The notes below the pieces were generated by a model that saw only the letters and a list, made by a program, of their open reading frames with translations, did no database searches and was not told the origin of the DNA. Shown one piece after another: positions 33,790-42,203 of a DNA stretch of 64,000 nt. Position 1 is the first letter of the stretch. The number at the start of each line of letters is the position of its first letter. Source of the stretch: Acidithiobacillus ferrivorans (GTDB lineage: Bacteria; Pseudomonadota; Gammaproteobacteria; Acidithiobacillales; Acidithiobacillaceae). The translations under genes and the position numbers were made by a program. The DNA lies in NCBI GenBank assembly GCA_018853935.1, contig JAAOMR010000131.1, forward strand, positions 1-64,000, in the 5' to 3' direction.

Positions 33790-36645
33790 ATGTTGCATAC
33801 CATTAAACGGGACGGAAACCTCGCCCCTTTCGACGCCTCCAAGATCGAGGCGGCTATCGCCATGGCGTTCCTCAAGGACGCCGACGGCAACCCGCGGGTC
33901 GGCACCGAACACTCTGCGGCGGTTCGCGAAAAGGTTAAAACCATCACTGGCGCTGTGGTCTCCGCGTTGGAGTCACGCCCGAATGACGGCACCATCCAGA
34001 TCGAGGATATTCAGGATCAGGTGGAACTGGCTCTCATGCGCTCCGGCGAACACAAGATCGCCAGAGACTATGTGCTCTATCGTGAGAAGCGCGCACAAAG
34101 CCGTCAGGTCGGCGCGCCCATGTCTGCAACTGAACGCCCCATCCATGTGTTGACGGCGGACAGCGAATTAGTGCTACTCAATCTCGACGAGGTCCTTAAA
34201 GACGTGGAGCGGGAGTGCTGCGGCACCATAAACCGGCACGGAATGTCTGATGCCAAACTGGTGCTAAAGCACGCCATACCCATGTTGTACGACGAAATGC
34301 CGCAACGTGACGTCAACAAGGCGCTGGTGTTTTCCGCGCGGTCTTTGATCGAGCGGGATTCAGATTTTGCCTATGTGGCTGCGGCGTTGTTCCTGCGAGA
34401 TATTCGGCAGGAAGTGTTTTGTCTGGATCATGCTGTTGGCGAATCTGAAGCCGTCGAACGATATCCAGACTATTTCATGAGCTACATTCAGCACGGCATC
34501 GCCATCGGTCGGTTGGACCCGCGTCTCGGCACGTTCGATCTGCATAAGTTGGCGAAAGCCATGGACTGCAGCCGCGATTATGACCTGCAATACCTTGGTC
34601 TGCAGATTCTTTATGACCGGTATTTCATTCACGAGAATGAGCGCCGGTTGGAATTGCCGCAGATCATGTGGATGCGCGTCGCCATGGGCCTCGCCATCAA
34701 CGAAATCGACCGGGAAGCTCGGGCCATCGAATTTTACGATGTGCTTTCGACGTTCCGGTTTGTCTGCTCCACCCCTACCCTGTTCAATGCGGGAACCACG
34801 CATCCGCAGTTGTCCAGTTGTTTTCTGACGACGGTGCCGGACGATCTCGAAGGGATATTCGACGCCATCAAGGAAAACGCCATGCTCTCCAAGTTTTCCG
34901 GCGGGCTCGGTAATGATTGGACCCCGGTTCGCGGTATGGGCGCATGGATCAAAGGCACGAACGGCAAGTCGCAAGGCGTGGTGCCTTTTTTGAAGGTGGT
35001 GAACGACACGGCGGTGGCTGTGAATCAGGGAGGAAAGAGAAAAGGAGCAGTATGTGCCTACCTTGAAACTTGGCATATCGATATGGAAGAGTTCCTCGAT
35101 CTGCGCAAGAACACCGGCGATGACCGCCGGCGCATGCACGATATGGACACGGCCAACTGGATTCCAGACCTGTTCATGGAACGCATGGAAGCGAATGCGG
35201 AGTGGACGCTGTTCAGTCCAAATGAAGTGCCAGACCTGCATGATTTGTTCGGTAGGGCATTCAAAGATCGCTATGAGGAGTATGAACACCTCGCAGATGA
35301 AGGGAAAATCACCTTGTTCAAACGGGTCAATGCAGTAGAGTTGTGGCGCAAGATGTTGGGTGCGCTGTTTGAGACCGGGCACCCGTGGATTACCTTCAAG
35401 GATCCCTGCAATATTCGCAGTCCGCAGGGCCATGTCGGGGTGGTGCACAGCTCCAATCTTTGTACGGAAATCACCCTCAACAGCAGCAATGATGAAACCG
35501 CTGTCTGCAATCTCGGGTCGGTGAATTTGCTCAAACACATCATCCTTAATCCCGTAATCTATACCGAGGGTGATGAACAAGTGCGGTACGATGGAAAAGG
35601 TTTGTTTACTGAGTGCCTTGATACGGACGAGGTATTGGCCAGGATCGACACGGCAACCTTGGAGCAGACGGTGCGTACGGCCATGCGCATGCTGGACAAT
35701 GTTATCGACTTGAATTTTTACGCCTCCAACAAGGCGCGAAATGCCAACATGCGTCACCGCGCGGTAGGGCTTGGTCTCATGGGTTTTGCCGATTCGCTGT
35801 CCGCGTTGAAAATACCCATGGATTGTGCGGCTGCTGTCACTTTCGCGGATGTCGCGCAGGAAGTGATCTCATACTTCGCCATAGACACATCGGCGGATTT
35901 GGCGCGGGAACGCGGAAGCTATCACAGCTTTCCTGGTTCTGACTGGTCCATGGGTGTGCTGCCCATCGACACTGTCTCGCGCCTGGTAAAAGAGCGTGCT
36001 ATGCCAGTGGATATCGTCATGGGTTGCGCCATGGATGAAGACCATTGGTTGGCACTCCGGGCAAAGGTGGCGGGCGGCATGCGGAACAGCAATTGCATGG
36101 CAATCGCTCCCACTGCGACCATCTCCAACATCGTAGGCGTCAGCCAGGGTATTGACCCGGTCTACCAGAATCTCTTCGTCAAGTCTAACTTGTCCGGAGA
36201 ATTCACGGTAGTCAACCGGGCCATGGAGTCTGACCTTGCCAAGCTTGACCTCTGGGATGACGTCATGGTCAACGATCTCAAGTATTTCGACGGTTCATTG
36301 GCACAGATCGACCGTGTACCGGCTGACCTGAAGCGTTTGTATGCCACCGCGTTCGAAATAGACCCGAAATGGCTGGTGCAAATGGCGGCTCACCGTCAAA
36401 AGTGGATCGATCAGGCGCAAAGCCTGAATTTGTACTTGTCGCAGCCTTCTGGCAAGAAACTGGATGCTCTGTACCGGTTGGCGTGGCGAATGGGCCTGAA
36501 AACGACCTACTACCTGCGCTCGCTGGGTGCCACATCTGCCGAGAAATCGACGGTAGAACGTGGTTCGCTCAACGCCGTTTCCGCCATCAGCCCGGCCCCA
36601 AAGGCCTGTTTGATTGACGATCCGACGTGCGAGGCTTGCCAGTAA
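33790..36645 (+). CDS. nrdA: Ribonucleotide reductase class Ia, large subunit
   Basis: A 951-residue catalytic subunit from ATG 33790 with AGGAG upstream (the frame to 33724 adds 22 unrelated residues). The N-terminal ATP-cone (residues 1-95) allows allosteric activity control. Catalytic cysteines lie in LSSCFLTTV and NLCTEITLN, the latter with the expected Asn and Glu. The radical-path tyrosines are in TTYYLRSLG. The C-terminal CEAC pair re-reduces the active site. It works with the NrdB encoded 0.75 kb upstream. Confidence 0.95.
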   Translation: MLHTIKRDGNLAPFDASKIEAAIAMAFLKDADGNPRVGTEHSAAVREKVKTITGAVVSALESRPNDGTIQIEDIQDQVELALMRSGEHKIARDYVLYREKRAQSRQVGAPMSATERPIHVLTADSELVLLNLDEVLKDVERECCGTINRHGMSDAKLVLKHAIPMLYDEMPQRDVNKALVFSARSLIERDSDFAYVAAALFLRDIRQEVFCLDHAVGESEAVERYPDYFMSYIQHGIAIGRLDPRLGTFDLHKLAKAMDCSRDYDLQYLGLQILYDRYFIHENERRLELPQIMWMRVAMGLAINEIDREARAIEFYDVLSTFRFVCSTPTLFNAGTTHPQLSSCFLTTVPDDLEGIFDAIKENAMLSKFSGGLGNDWTPVRGMGAWIKGTNGKSQGVVPFLKVVNDTAVAVNQGGKRKGAVCAYLETWHIDMEEFLDLRKNTGDDRRRMHDMDTANWIPDLFMERMEANAEWTLFSPNEVPDLHDLFGRAFKDRYEEYEHLADEGKITLFKRVNAVELWRKMLGALFETGHPWITFKDPCNIRSPQGHVGVVHSSNLCTEITLNSSNDETAVCNLGSVNLLKHIILNPVIYTEGDEQVRYDGKGLFTECLDTDEVLARIDTATLEQTVRTAMRMLDNVIDLNFYASNKARNANMRHRAVGLGLMGFADSLSALKIPMDCAAAVTFADVAQEVISYFAIDTSADLARERGSYHSFPGSDWSMGVLPIDTVSRLVKERAMPVDIVMGCAMDEDHWLALRAKVAGGMRNSNCMAIAPTATISNIVGVSQGIDPVYQNLFVKSNLSGEFTVVNRAMESDLAKLDLWDDVMVNDLKYFDGSLAQIDRVPADLKRLYATAFEIDPKWLVQMAAHRQKWIDQAQSLNLYLSQPSGKKLDALYRLAWRMGLKTTYYLRSLGATSAEKSTVERGSLNAVSAISPAPKACLIDDPTCEACQ

Positions 36646-36660
36646 AATTACTTCATCTTT

Positions 36661-36727
36661 GAGGCCGGTCCACGGCCTCGTTTATAGTAAAGACCCAAAG
36701 GCCATTAGGCTTTTGGGTCTTTTTTGT
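36661..36727 (+). terminator. Double hairpin terminator after nrdA
   Basis: GAGGCCG-GTCCA-CGGCCTC is followed by AAGACCCAAA...TTTTGGGTCTT and a T-run. It ends nrdA and faces the convergent HD-domain gene, so it may serve both directions. Confidence 0.85.
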
Positions 36728-36821
36728 GTCCATTTTTATGCGAACGAAAATTTGCGATGCGGAAGCTGTCGGCAACTGGTTAATAACGAGGGCGAAATCT
36801 CAAGGGTTACTTTTTGGAGAT

Positions 36822-38372
36822 TTATCTTGCTGGCGTCACTGCGATCTCGTTTTTCCATTCTACCCATGTACTTACTACATCTTCAGGGAATCGTTCCGCA
36901 AAGAACGCATAATACGGGGCTTGTCTAACGGCATTTCGGCCGGAGCGCACGAAAAAAAGCCCATTTTCAGATATTTTATTGTTCACCTTGCACGAAATCC
37001 ATGCGTTCTCGGTGAATATGTCTGTAAGCGTAGCGACTGCAGGATGAATAGATGCTTGCTGGTCAGTATTCAGGCGGAGCGATTCTACGTGTTGTATATC
37101 TAACGATTCGGCTAGTTTCCTGACAATGAGAGAACTTTGTATAAGCACGCACCCTAGCGTTTTATCGTATATACCATCCAGCGGTTTGTTTTTGTTAATC
37201 GACTGGTTGATATTGAGCGCATAAAGAAAACTCTCCAATGCTTTGTCAATAGAATAATTCAAATCAATATCAAGAAGGCCGCCAGATTCTGTCGTGATGT
37301 CTTGCCCGGAAAATGTCTCTTCTGGTGTTGTTGGTATAATGATAGGCCTGATCTGTTTGCTAGGAACAACTTCTATAATAGTGGTCGTCTCCTGATTTTT
37401 GGTGGTTATTGTTTCAGGTGACGACTGTTTTTCTTCCTGTAAAGGTACTTTGCTCTGCTCTTGTGACTCTATTTGAACACCTGCGTTTTCCTTGGCCAAC
37501 TGAGCAACTGCAGCTTTTTCTTTGGCAGTAACGCTAGCGTCGCAATGGAGCACCCCTTTGGAGACCAGTATGGCAGCCTCACTCACATTTTGCGGTTTTA
37601 CACCATAATTCTTCAGCATCAGCGAAAAACATTCCATATAAAAATGGCGTTTTTCCAACTCTATTGATGCGTAGGATGGCAATCGTCGGAATACGTTTGC
37701 GCTGAGTTGCGCGTGCCGCGTGCTAACCAGTTTCCATTGACCTGTTTTCAGCAATTGGTAGGCCAGTAATTTGCCCAAGTCGTGACATGCCGCCAGGATA
37801 CTGTAATCCGTAGATGGACCATATCGGCTGGCCGCATACATCCAGACATTCAACGTGTGGTTATATAAAGAGGTGCCATGGGCGCCAGAGAGGTCTGCTG
37901 GATATTCTTTGTTGGCAGCCAATGCACGTAGTGCGTCACGTTCTATCTCGGACATTTTTGAAAGTACATCTTTCGCCTCTGGCCCAAACAAGCGAACAAT
38001 GTCATCTTCTACAGTCCTGAGATCGCCTGGGCTTCCCCATGGCGTCGCATATTCTCTCTGGTCAAGAGGGTTACCATACATCTCTTCTGAAACGCCGAAT
38101 GGGTCAGTAAATTTATTAATGTGATCGGACGCGACTTTTTTTTTGGAAAGATCGAGGCGTAAATTTGTTACCGCGTTCAACAGTAACAGCGGTACGAAGA
38201 AAAGCATGAATACAATAACGACGTACGTGGAGCCACTAAAAAATGTAAAAACGTACTCTGAAAAGGAAATCTTTGTGTGCGCCTGAAAAATAAAGTGGCC
38301 GCCCATGAAAAGCAGCATAAAGTCCATACTGATAATAAACATCGCTCTGAAAAATATGGAGAAGTGTTTCAT
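36822..38372 (-). CDS. Membrane-anchored HD-domain protein
   Basis: A 516-residue protein. Two membrane helices lie at about residues 5-30 and 45-70. An HD-type metal site follows (SLYNHTLNVW, then ACHDLGKLLAY, then a later RHAQLSA). A long Gln/Thr/Glu-rich linker and a C-terminal domain complete it. The order resembles the TraI_2 (MobH) relaxase N-domain and HD phosphohydrolases. With coupling and mating genes in the window a relaxase-related role is attractive, but no tyrosine or other nicking motif is seen. Confidence 0.6.
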   Translation of the reverse strand: MKHFSIFFRAMFIISMDFMLLFMGGHFIFQAHTKISFSEYVFTFFSGSTYVVIVFMLFFVPLLLLNAVTNLRLDLSKKKVASDHINKFTDPFGVSEEMYGNPLDQREYATPWGSPGDLRTVEDDIVRLFGPEAKDVLSKMSEIERDALRALAANKEYPADLSGAHGTSLYNHTLNVWMYAASRYGPSTDYSILAACHDLGKLLAYQLLKTGQWKLVSTRHAQLSANVFRRLPSYASIELEKRHFYMECFSLMLKNYGVKPQNVSEAAILVSKGVLHCDASVTAKEKAAVAQLAKENAGVQIESQEQSKVPLQEEKQSSPETITTKNQETTTIIEVVPSKQIRPIIIPTTPEETFSGQDITTESGGLLDIDLNYSIDKALESFLYALNINQSINKNKPLDGIYDKTLGCVLIQSSLIVRKLAESLDIQHVESLRLNTDQQASIHPAVATLTDIFTENAWISCKVNNKISENGLFFVRSGRNAVRQAPYYAFFAERFPEDVVSTWVEWKNEIAVTPAR

Positions 38373-38386
38373 GTGGCGGCCTTAGA

Positions 38387-38409
38387 GGCCGAAGTCAACA
38401 ACTTCGGCC
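38387..38409. promoter_or_regulatory. Hairpin before the HD-domain gene
   Basis: GGCCGAAGT-CAACA-ACTTCGGCC is a perfect nine-base stem in the 48-bp gap ahead of the ATG at 38372. It has no T-run, so it is more likely an RNA stability or translation-control element than a terminator. Confidence 0.5.
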
Positions 38410-38420
38410 GTTCCATATCA

Positions 38421-38966
38421 TCAAACGGCAGGCATGTGTTTGCTGGTGCCTTCAATAACCTGCTCAAGCGGCTCACTTGATTTCTTCATGGCAGAGATGC
38501 GACCAGCCACCTGTTTATCCAGGATTTTACGTTGGTCATTCAGGTCGATGCTGATCGCGATTTCCGCAATGATATCCATCAGCTGGTCGGCGACAGAAAT
38601 AATGCGCTTTTCGTATTCCGTCTTCAGCAGCAACATCTCCAAATTCGCGGAATTCGAAACGTTGCGATCCAGAAGCATGAACACCCTGTCGAGATCTCCG
38701 GAAATTTCGAGGATTCGGCGCACATAGGCCGTCTGGGCAATCTGTGTACGCAAGGCGGCATTCTTGAGCTCACGGAACGACTGATTGCCACCCATGACCA
38801 AGTTGCGGATCATGAAGTATACACTGATGTTGCCGGATGCTTCTTCGCGAACGCGTGTTAGCAGTGCGGCGATTTCGTTTTCGGTTGCCACACGGCGTGC
38901 TTGGCGCGGTGCAGGCCCGGGTGAGGTTTTGGCTGGGGTGGGGGTGGTTTGAGTAACGTCATCCAT
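38421..38966 (-). CDS. Hypothetical helical protein (181 aa)
   Basis: A proline/threonine-rich N-terminus (residues 1-25) precedes a long all-helical domain (YFMIRNLVMGGNQSFRELKN, AYVRRILEISGDLDRVFMLL, IISVADQLMDIIAEIAISID). No family recognised. It lies in a minus-strand run between the NusA-like and HD-domain genes. Confidence 0.55.
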   Translation of the reverse strand: MDDVTQTTPTPAKTSPGPAPRQARRVATENEIAALLTRVREEASGNISVYFMIRNLVMGGNQSFRELKNAALRTQIAQTAYVRRILEISGDLDRVFMLLDRNVSNSANLEMLLLKTEYEKRIISVADQLMDIIAEIAISIDLNDQRKILDKQVAGRISAMKKSSEPLEQVIEGTSKHMPAV

Positions 38967-39026
38967 GTAATCGATTCCTTTAGGGCGTGATTGCCATGGA
39001 ATCTGTCGAGGGGGGAAGTCCGAAAT

Positions 39027-40037
39027 TCAGGCCACCTGTATCTGGATCGTTTCGCGTGAAACCTGCATGGTCAGAATTGCATTGGCACCCCCCGGTCCAA
39101 TAGCTTTTAAGTAGTCGTCCATATTTTTGACGCGCACAGTCCAGTACCGGAAGCCATCGATAACCACCGGGTTTTTTGAGACAACCCCTTTGACGCCAGT
39201 GATCTGTCGCAAACAGAATTTAATTCGATCTCTGGCGTCATAGCGTTCAGGAGGTTGGTAGGCACAGCCGATGCGGCGTAAGGAGCAAAGCTCTTTAATG
39301 CTCTCAAGATAAAACCCTTGCGCGCCGATGATCGGACCAAAATCAGCGTTTGGTGGAAAGACTAGCAGGCCCACATCGAGACACATATGCGCCCGGAAAA
39401 AAGCGGGCTGGAGAAAGGATAGAGCGTGCATGGCAGCCAAATACAGAAATCTTGAGTCAGACCGGGTACCTATGTATTTTGCGCCAGCGCGGAGATGCGG
39501 GTTTACGTTTTCGCGCCATTCGTGGTGCAGCAACTCCCGGCAAGACACGAGGTAAGTGTCGCCCACCATTAATCCCTGTGGGCCCTGCAGAGTGCTTGGC
39601 ACCACAATGTCTGAGCCTAGTGCCAATGCATCACTGGACAGCATGTAGAACCCTTCATCGAAATATTGAGTGACCCTGGCCATTACCACGCGCCAGTTTG
39701 TGATATCGCGCGACAAATAAGATTCCACGGCATTTGAGAGATATTCTTCCGTCAAACGCAACGGATCGTTTAGTATTTCAAAATCCGTGAACCCGTCTTG
39801 GGCCAACTGATAGCGCATAACGCGCACGACCACTTCGCCGCGATCCACGGTCACTTGTGCGTTCACGAAAACCCCTTGGGCGAGGTAGAGGTTTTCAATC
39901 GCGGCCGAGAGCACCTGGAGCACGCTGGGGATGTCTAGCTGGACAGTGTGCGCATACTCTGAAATGGCATGGATTGCGTCCTGGCCTCTGACATCAATGG
40001 CTTTGCCATCACTATCGCTGTAGTCAGCCAGATTCAT
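39027..40037 (-). CDS. NusA-like protein
   Basis: About 336 residues from ATG 40037, one base after the upstream gene's stop. The sequence follows NusA in order. An N-domain is seen in VLSAAIENLYLAQGVFVNAQ and VTVDRGEVVVRV. An S1-like stretch is WRVVMARVTQYFDEGFYM with VGDTYLVSCREL. A KH-like region has the GXXG loop GPIIGAQG. C-terminal acidic repeats are absent. Similarity is pattern-level. It may modulate elongation of element transcripts. Confidence 0.4.
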   Translation of the reverse strand: MNLADYSDSDGKAIDVRGQDAIHAISEYAHTVQLDIPSVLQVLSAAIENLYLAQGVFVNAQVTVDRGEVVVRVMRYQLAQDGFTDFEILNDPLRLTEEYLSNAVESYLSRDITNWRVVMARVTQYFDEGFYMLSSDALALGSDIVVPSTLQGPQGLMVGDTYLVSCRELLHHEWRENVNPHLRAGAKYIGTRSDSRFLYLAAMHALSFLQPAFFRAHMCLDVGLLVFPPNADFGPIIGAQGFYLESIKELCSLRRIGCAYQPPERYDARDRIKFCLRQITGVKGVVSKNPVVIDGFRYWTVRVKNMDDYLKAIGPGGANAILTMQVSRETIQIQVA

Positions 40038-40038
40038 C

Positions 40039-41454
40039 TTATGGAACGGGACCAAAAAGCAACGGAAAAGCGTTCACGTCACGACCTATACGTGCTGCTT
40101 CCTGTTTTGGTTGAGGCGTTGCAAGCCGGGTTGCAGCCAGTTTTGCAAACAGGGTCTGTGCAGATTTTGCAAACGAACCACTCCAAATATCCGGTTCATC
40201 CGCCCGTCTTGTTTGTGATTTCCGTAGCAGCTTTCGTGCTTCCGCTGCGGAAAGGTATGGGATGAAAAATGCAGGGAACCCTCCGTAACTGGCCAATTTA
40301 ACCAGCACAGATTGCTGGTCACCCGACAGGAAAGACAGCGAAACGGCTACATCAGCATTCATGCGTCCCTCCTTCTGGAGCCGCCGTAGTTGAGGATGCG
40401 ACCATGGTCGATGAACCAGGTCCCCTGACAGGATATGCGGTGCGGAAGCACGAGCCTCCATACTACATGCAGCCTGCCTTAACGCCTGAAGATTCGCTGC
40501 AGTGGAATGGCGTAATGCCGACGCGGGCGGTGTCACCACGCGAACAGTGGATAGCCCCAACTGGCGCATGGCCATGACGCGAATCGCTCCGTCAACGATT
40601 TTAAGATCAGGGGTCACGGTGACCGGCGTTATTTGGCCTAGTTGACGAATAAGAATTGCCATGTGCTGTACTGAAGGGTGATCAAGTTCCACATAAGGGT
40701 CCAGAAATTCCAGTTGATTCAGACTGACACGCAGGCTGCTGCCGGCGTCGTGAGGCTGACTGAGGTTCATACAATCTTCTGCATAGCACTGGCTGCTTAT
40801 CGGGTCCAGGTGCTCGCCGGTAAGGTGGTCTTCGCATTGTGATTCTATCTGTGTGATGCGTTTTTGCGTCAGGCGATTGGTGGTAGCCATGTCTGAGATA
40901 GTGATTATTGCTTGAGATCCTGTTTCCGAGGCTGCGGCGGAGTGCAGTAATTGCTGGTGAACTGGCAGATTGGACGCGCTAAGCGGTTCCGCCGCAATAG
41001 CAGATCTGGCCAGTGCAATCCTGAATGCGTTTTCAACCGTATCGGAATCTTTGTCAATATCATGCCCCTGATGGAGCCGAGACTGTGCCTGGATGGATTC
41101 CGCAACCTCAACCTCGCTGAAGTCTCTGATTGGGGCACCATCCGATTCATTGTGATACATGCCCTGCAAATAACTATCGAGTTTGCTGGCGAAGTAGGTG
41201 ACGAACAACGCACTGGATGCATGGGTTGGGTCGTATTTCTGCACACACTGATGGTAAACCAGCGCAGCATCCTGCTTGATATCTTCCATGGATGTAATGC
41301 TGGTTTTCACAAAGGCTCTTATGTACCAATTGAATCGGCGTTCTTTGGTTTTTGTCCGTGTTTGGCGCATGGCTAATACAATCCTCAATGCGTCTTCAAA
41401 AGGCGGGACATCTTGCTGTATTTTGCCAAGTTTATGTTCTTTAGAGCGTAACAT
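40039..41454 (-). CDS. Sigma-factor-like protein fused to a ParB-like domain
   Basis: A 471-residue protein from ATG 41454 with GGGAG upstream; it overlaps the end of the DnaC-like gene. Residues 40-100 resemble sigma-70 region 2 (MEDIKQDAALVYHQCVQKYD, FVTYFASKLDSYLQG). Residues 183-212 resemble region 4.2 (TISDMATTNRLTQKRITQIE). Residues 245-310 are a ParB/Srx-like domain (LDPYVELDHPSVQHMAILIR, KIVDGAIRVMAMRQLG). I do not know a described family with this order. It may be an element-specific transcription or partition factor. Confidence 0.5.
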   Translation of the reverse strand: MLRSKEHKLGKIQQDVPPFEDALRIVLAMRQTRTKTKERRFNWYIRAFVKTSITSMEDIKQDAALVYHQCVQKYDPTHASSALFVTYFASKLDSYLQGMYHNESDGAPIRDFSEVEVAESIQAQSRLHQGHDIDKDSDTVENAFRIALARSAIAAEPLSASNLPVHQQLLHSAAASETGSQAIITISDMATTNRLTQKRITQIESQCEDHLTGEHLDPISSQCYAEDCMNLSQPHDAGSSLRVSLNQLEFLDPYVELDHPSVQHMAILIRQLGQITPVTVTPDLKIVDGAIRVMAMRQLGLSTVRVVTPPASALRHSTAANLQALRQAACSMEARASAPHILSGDLVHRPWSHPQLRRLQKEGRMNADVAVSLSFLSGDQQSVLVKLASYGGFPAFFIPYLSAAEARKLLRKSQTRRADEPDIWSGSFAKSAQTLFAKLAATRLATPQPKQEAARIGRDVNAFPLLFGPVP

Positions 41455-42172
41455 TTTCGCAGCTCCCGTGTGCCAAATGACTTTGATATTGTTTAGCGGT
41501 GCTGAGCCCACGACAGCTGACCATCGTTGGCAAATTGTGGTCGTGCCGCACTTTGGTCACCGCCTTGATAAATTCCGCACTGTAATCGGACGCAAGGTCG
41601 GCACGCTCTGAAAAATCATCAATGCAGAGCAGGCGTGCTCCGGTATACGTCGGGAATAACTCGCCAGATAATTTGTAAGACCAGGTTTGCCGCAATTGTC
41701 CGAAGTTGATAAAAATCGGCGGAGCTTGCATGCGCCCTGGGCCGTCGTCCAGTTCAAGGCATAATTTGGCGATCGCCGACAAGGTCAGGGTCTTGCCGGA
41801 GTTCGGCTCCCCCACCAACACCAGGTGGTCGTAGGTGGATCGGCGGTTTAGCCAGTTGAGGATGCTGGCGCGGTCCATCCCTTTAGCGGCAAGCCCAGTA
41901 TCCTGCAAGCCTACCTGCAAATAGCGTTCTGGTATCCCTATCTTTCGTAGGGCCGCCGCTTTGCGCCGGCTTTCGATCGCCTGGCTTTCCGCCAGTGACT
42001 GTCTGGCGAATTCTTCTCGATGGCAGGCTGGGCATCCGCCTGGCACCCAGTGCCCGGCCACCATAATATCGGTGGACCGGTAGCCGCCATGATCGGCACA
42101 TTGACCGATTTGTTGTCGTGTCATCATGGGGGAATGGTGCTGAACCTGTAGGGTGTTGCTTATCAGTCTCAT
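41441..42172 (-). CDS. DnaC/IstB-like helicase loader ATPase
   Basis: A 243-residue protein with GGAGG before ATG 42172. A possible zinc-binding N-terminus (CADHGGY...GGCPACHRE) is followed by the short helix region typical of DnaC. The AAA core has Walker A GEPNSGKT, Walker B LLCIDDFSE and the later sensor TMVSCRGL. It likely loads the replicative helicase at the element's origin, next to the initiator-like gene. Confidence 0.75.
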   Translation of the reverse strand: MRLISNTLQVQHHSPMMTRQQIGQCADHGGYRSTDIMVAGHWVPGGCPACHREEFARQSLAESQAIESRRKAAALRKIGIPERYLQVGLQDTGLAAKGMDRASILNWLNRRSTYDHLVLVGEPNSGKTLTLSAIAKLCLELDDGPGRMQAPPIFINFGQLRQTWSYKLSGELFPTYTGARLLCIDDFSERADLASDYSAEFIKAVTKVRHDHNLPTMVSCRGLSTAKQYQSHLAHGSCENVTL

Positions 42173-42203
42173 AATGAATGCCTCCTTTTGCCGCTTGCAA
42201 ATA

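Noticed and set aside
34360-35757. 465-codon open frame antisense to nrdA
   Set aside because: It is a shadow of a well-conserved gene; the predicted peptide shows no domain and no start signal.
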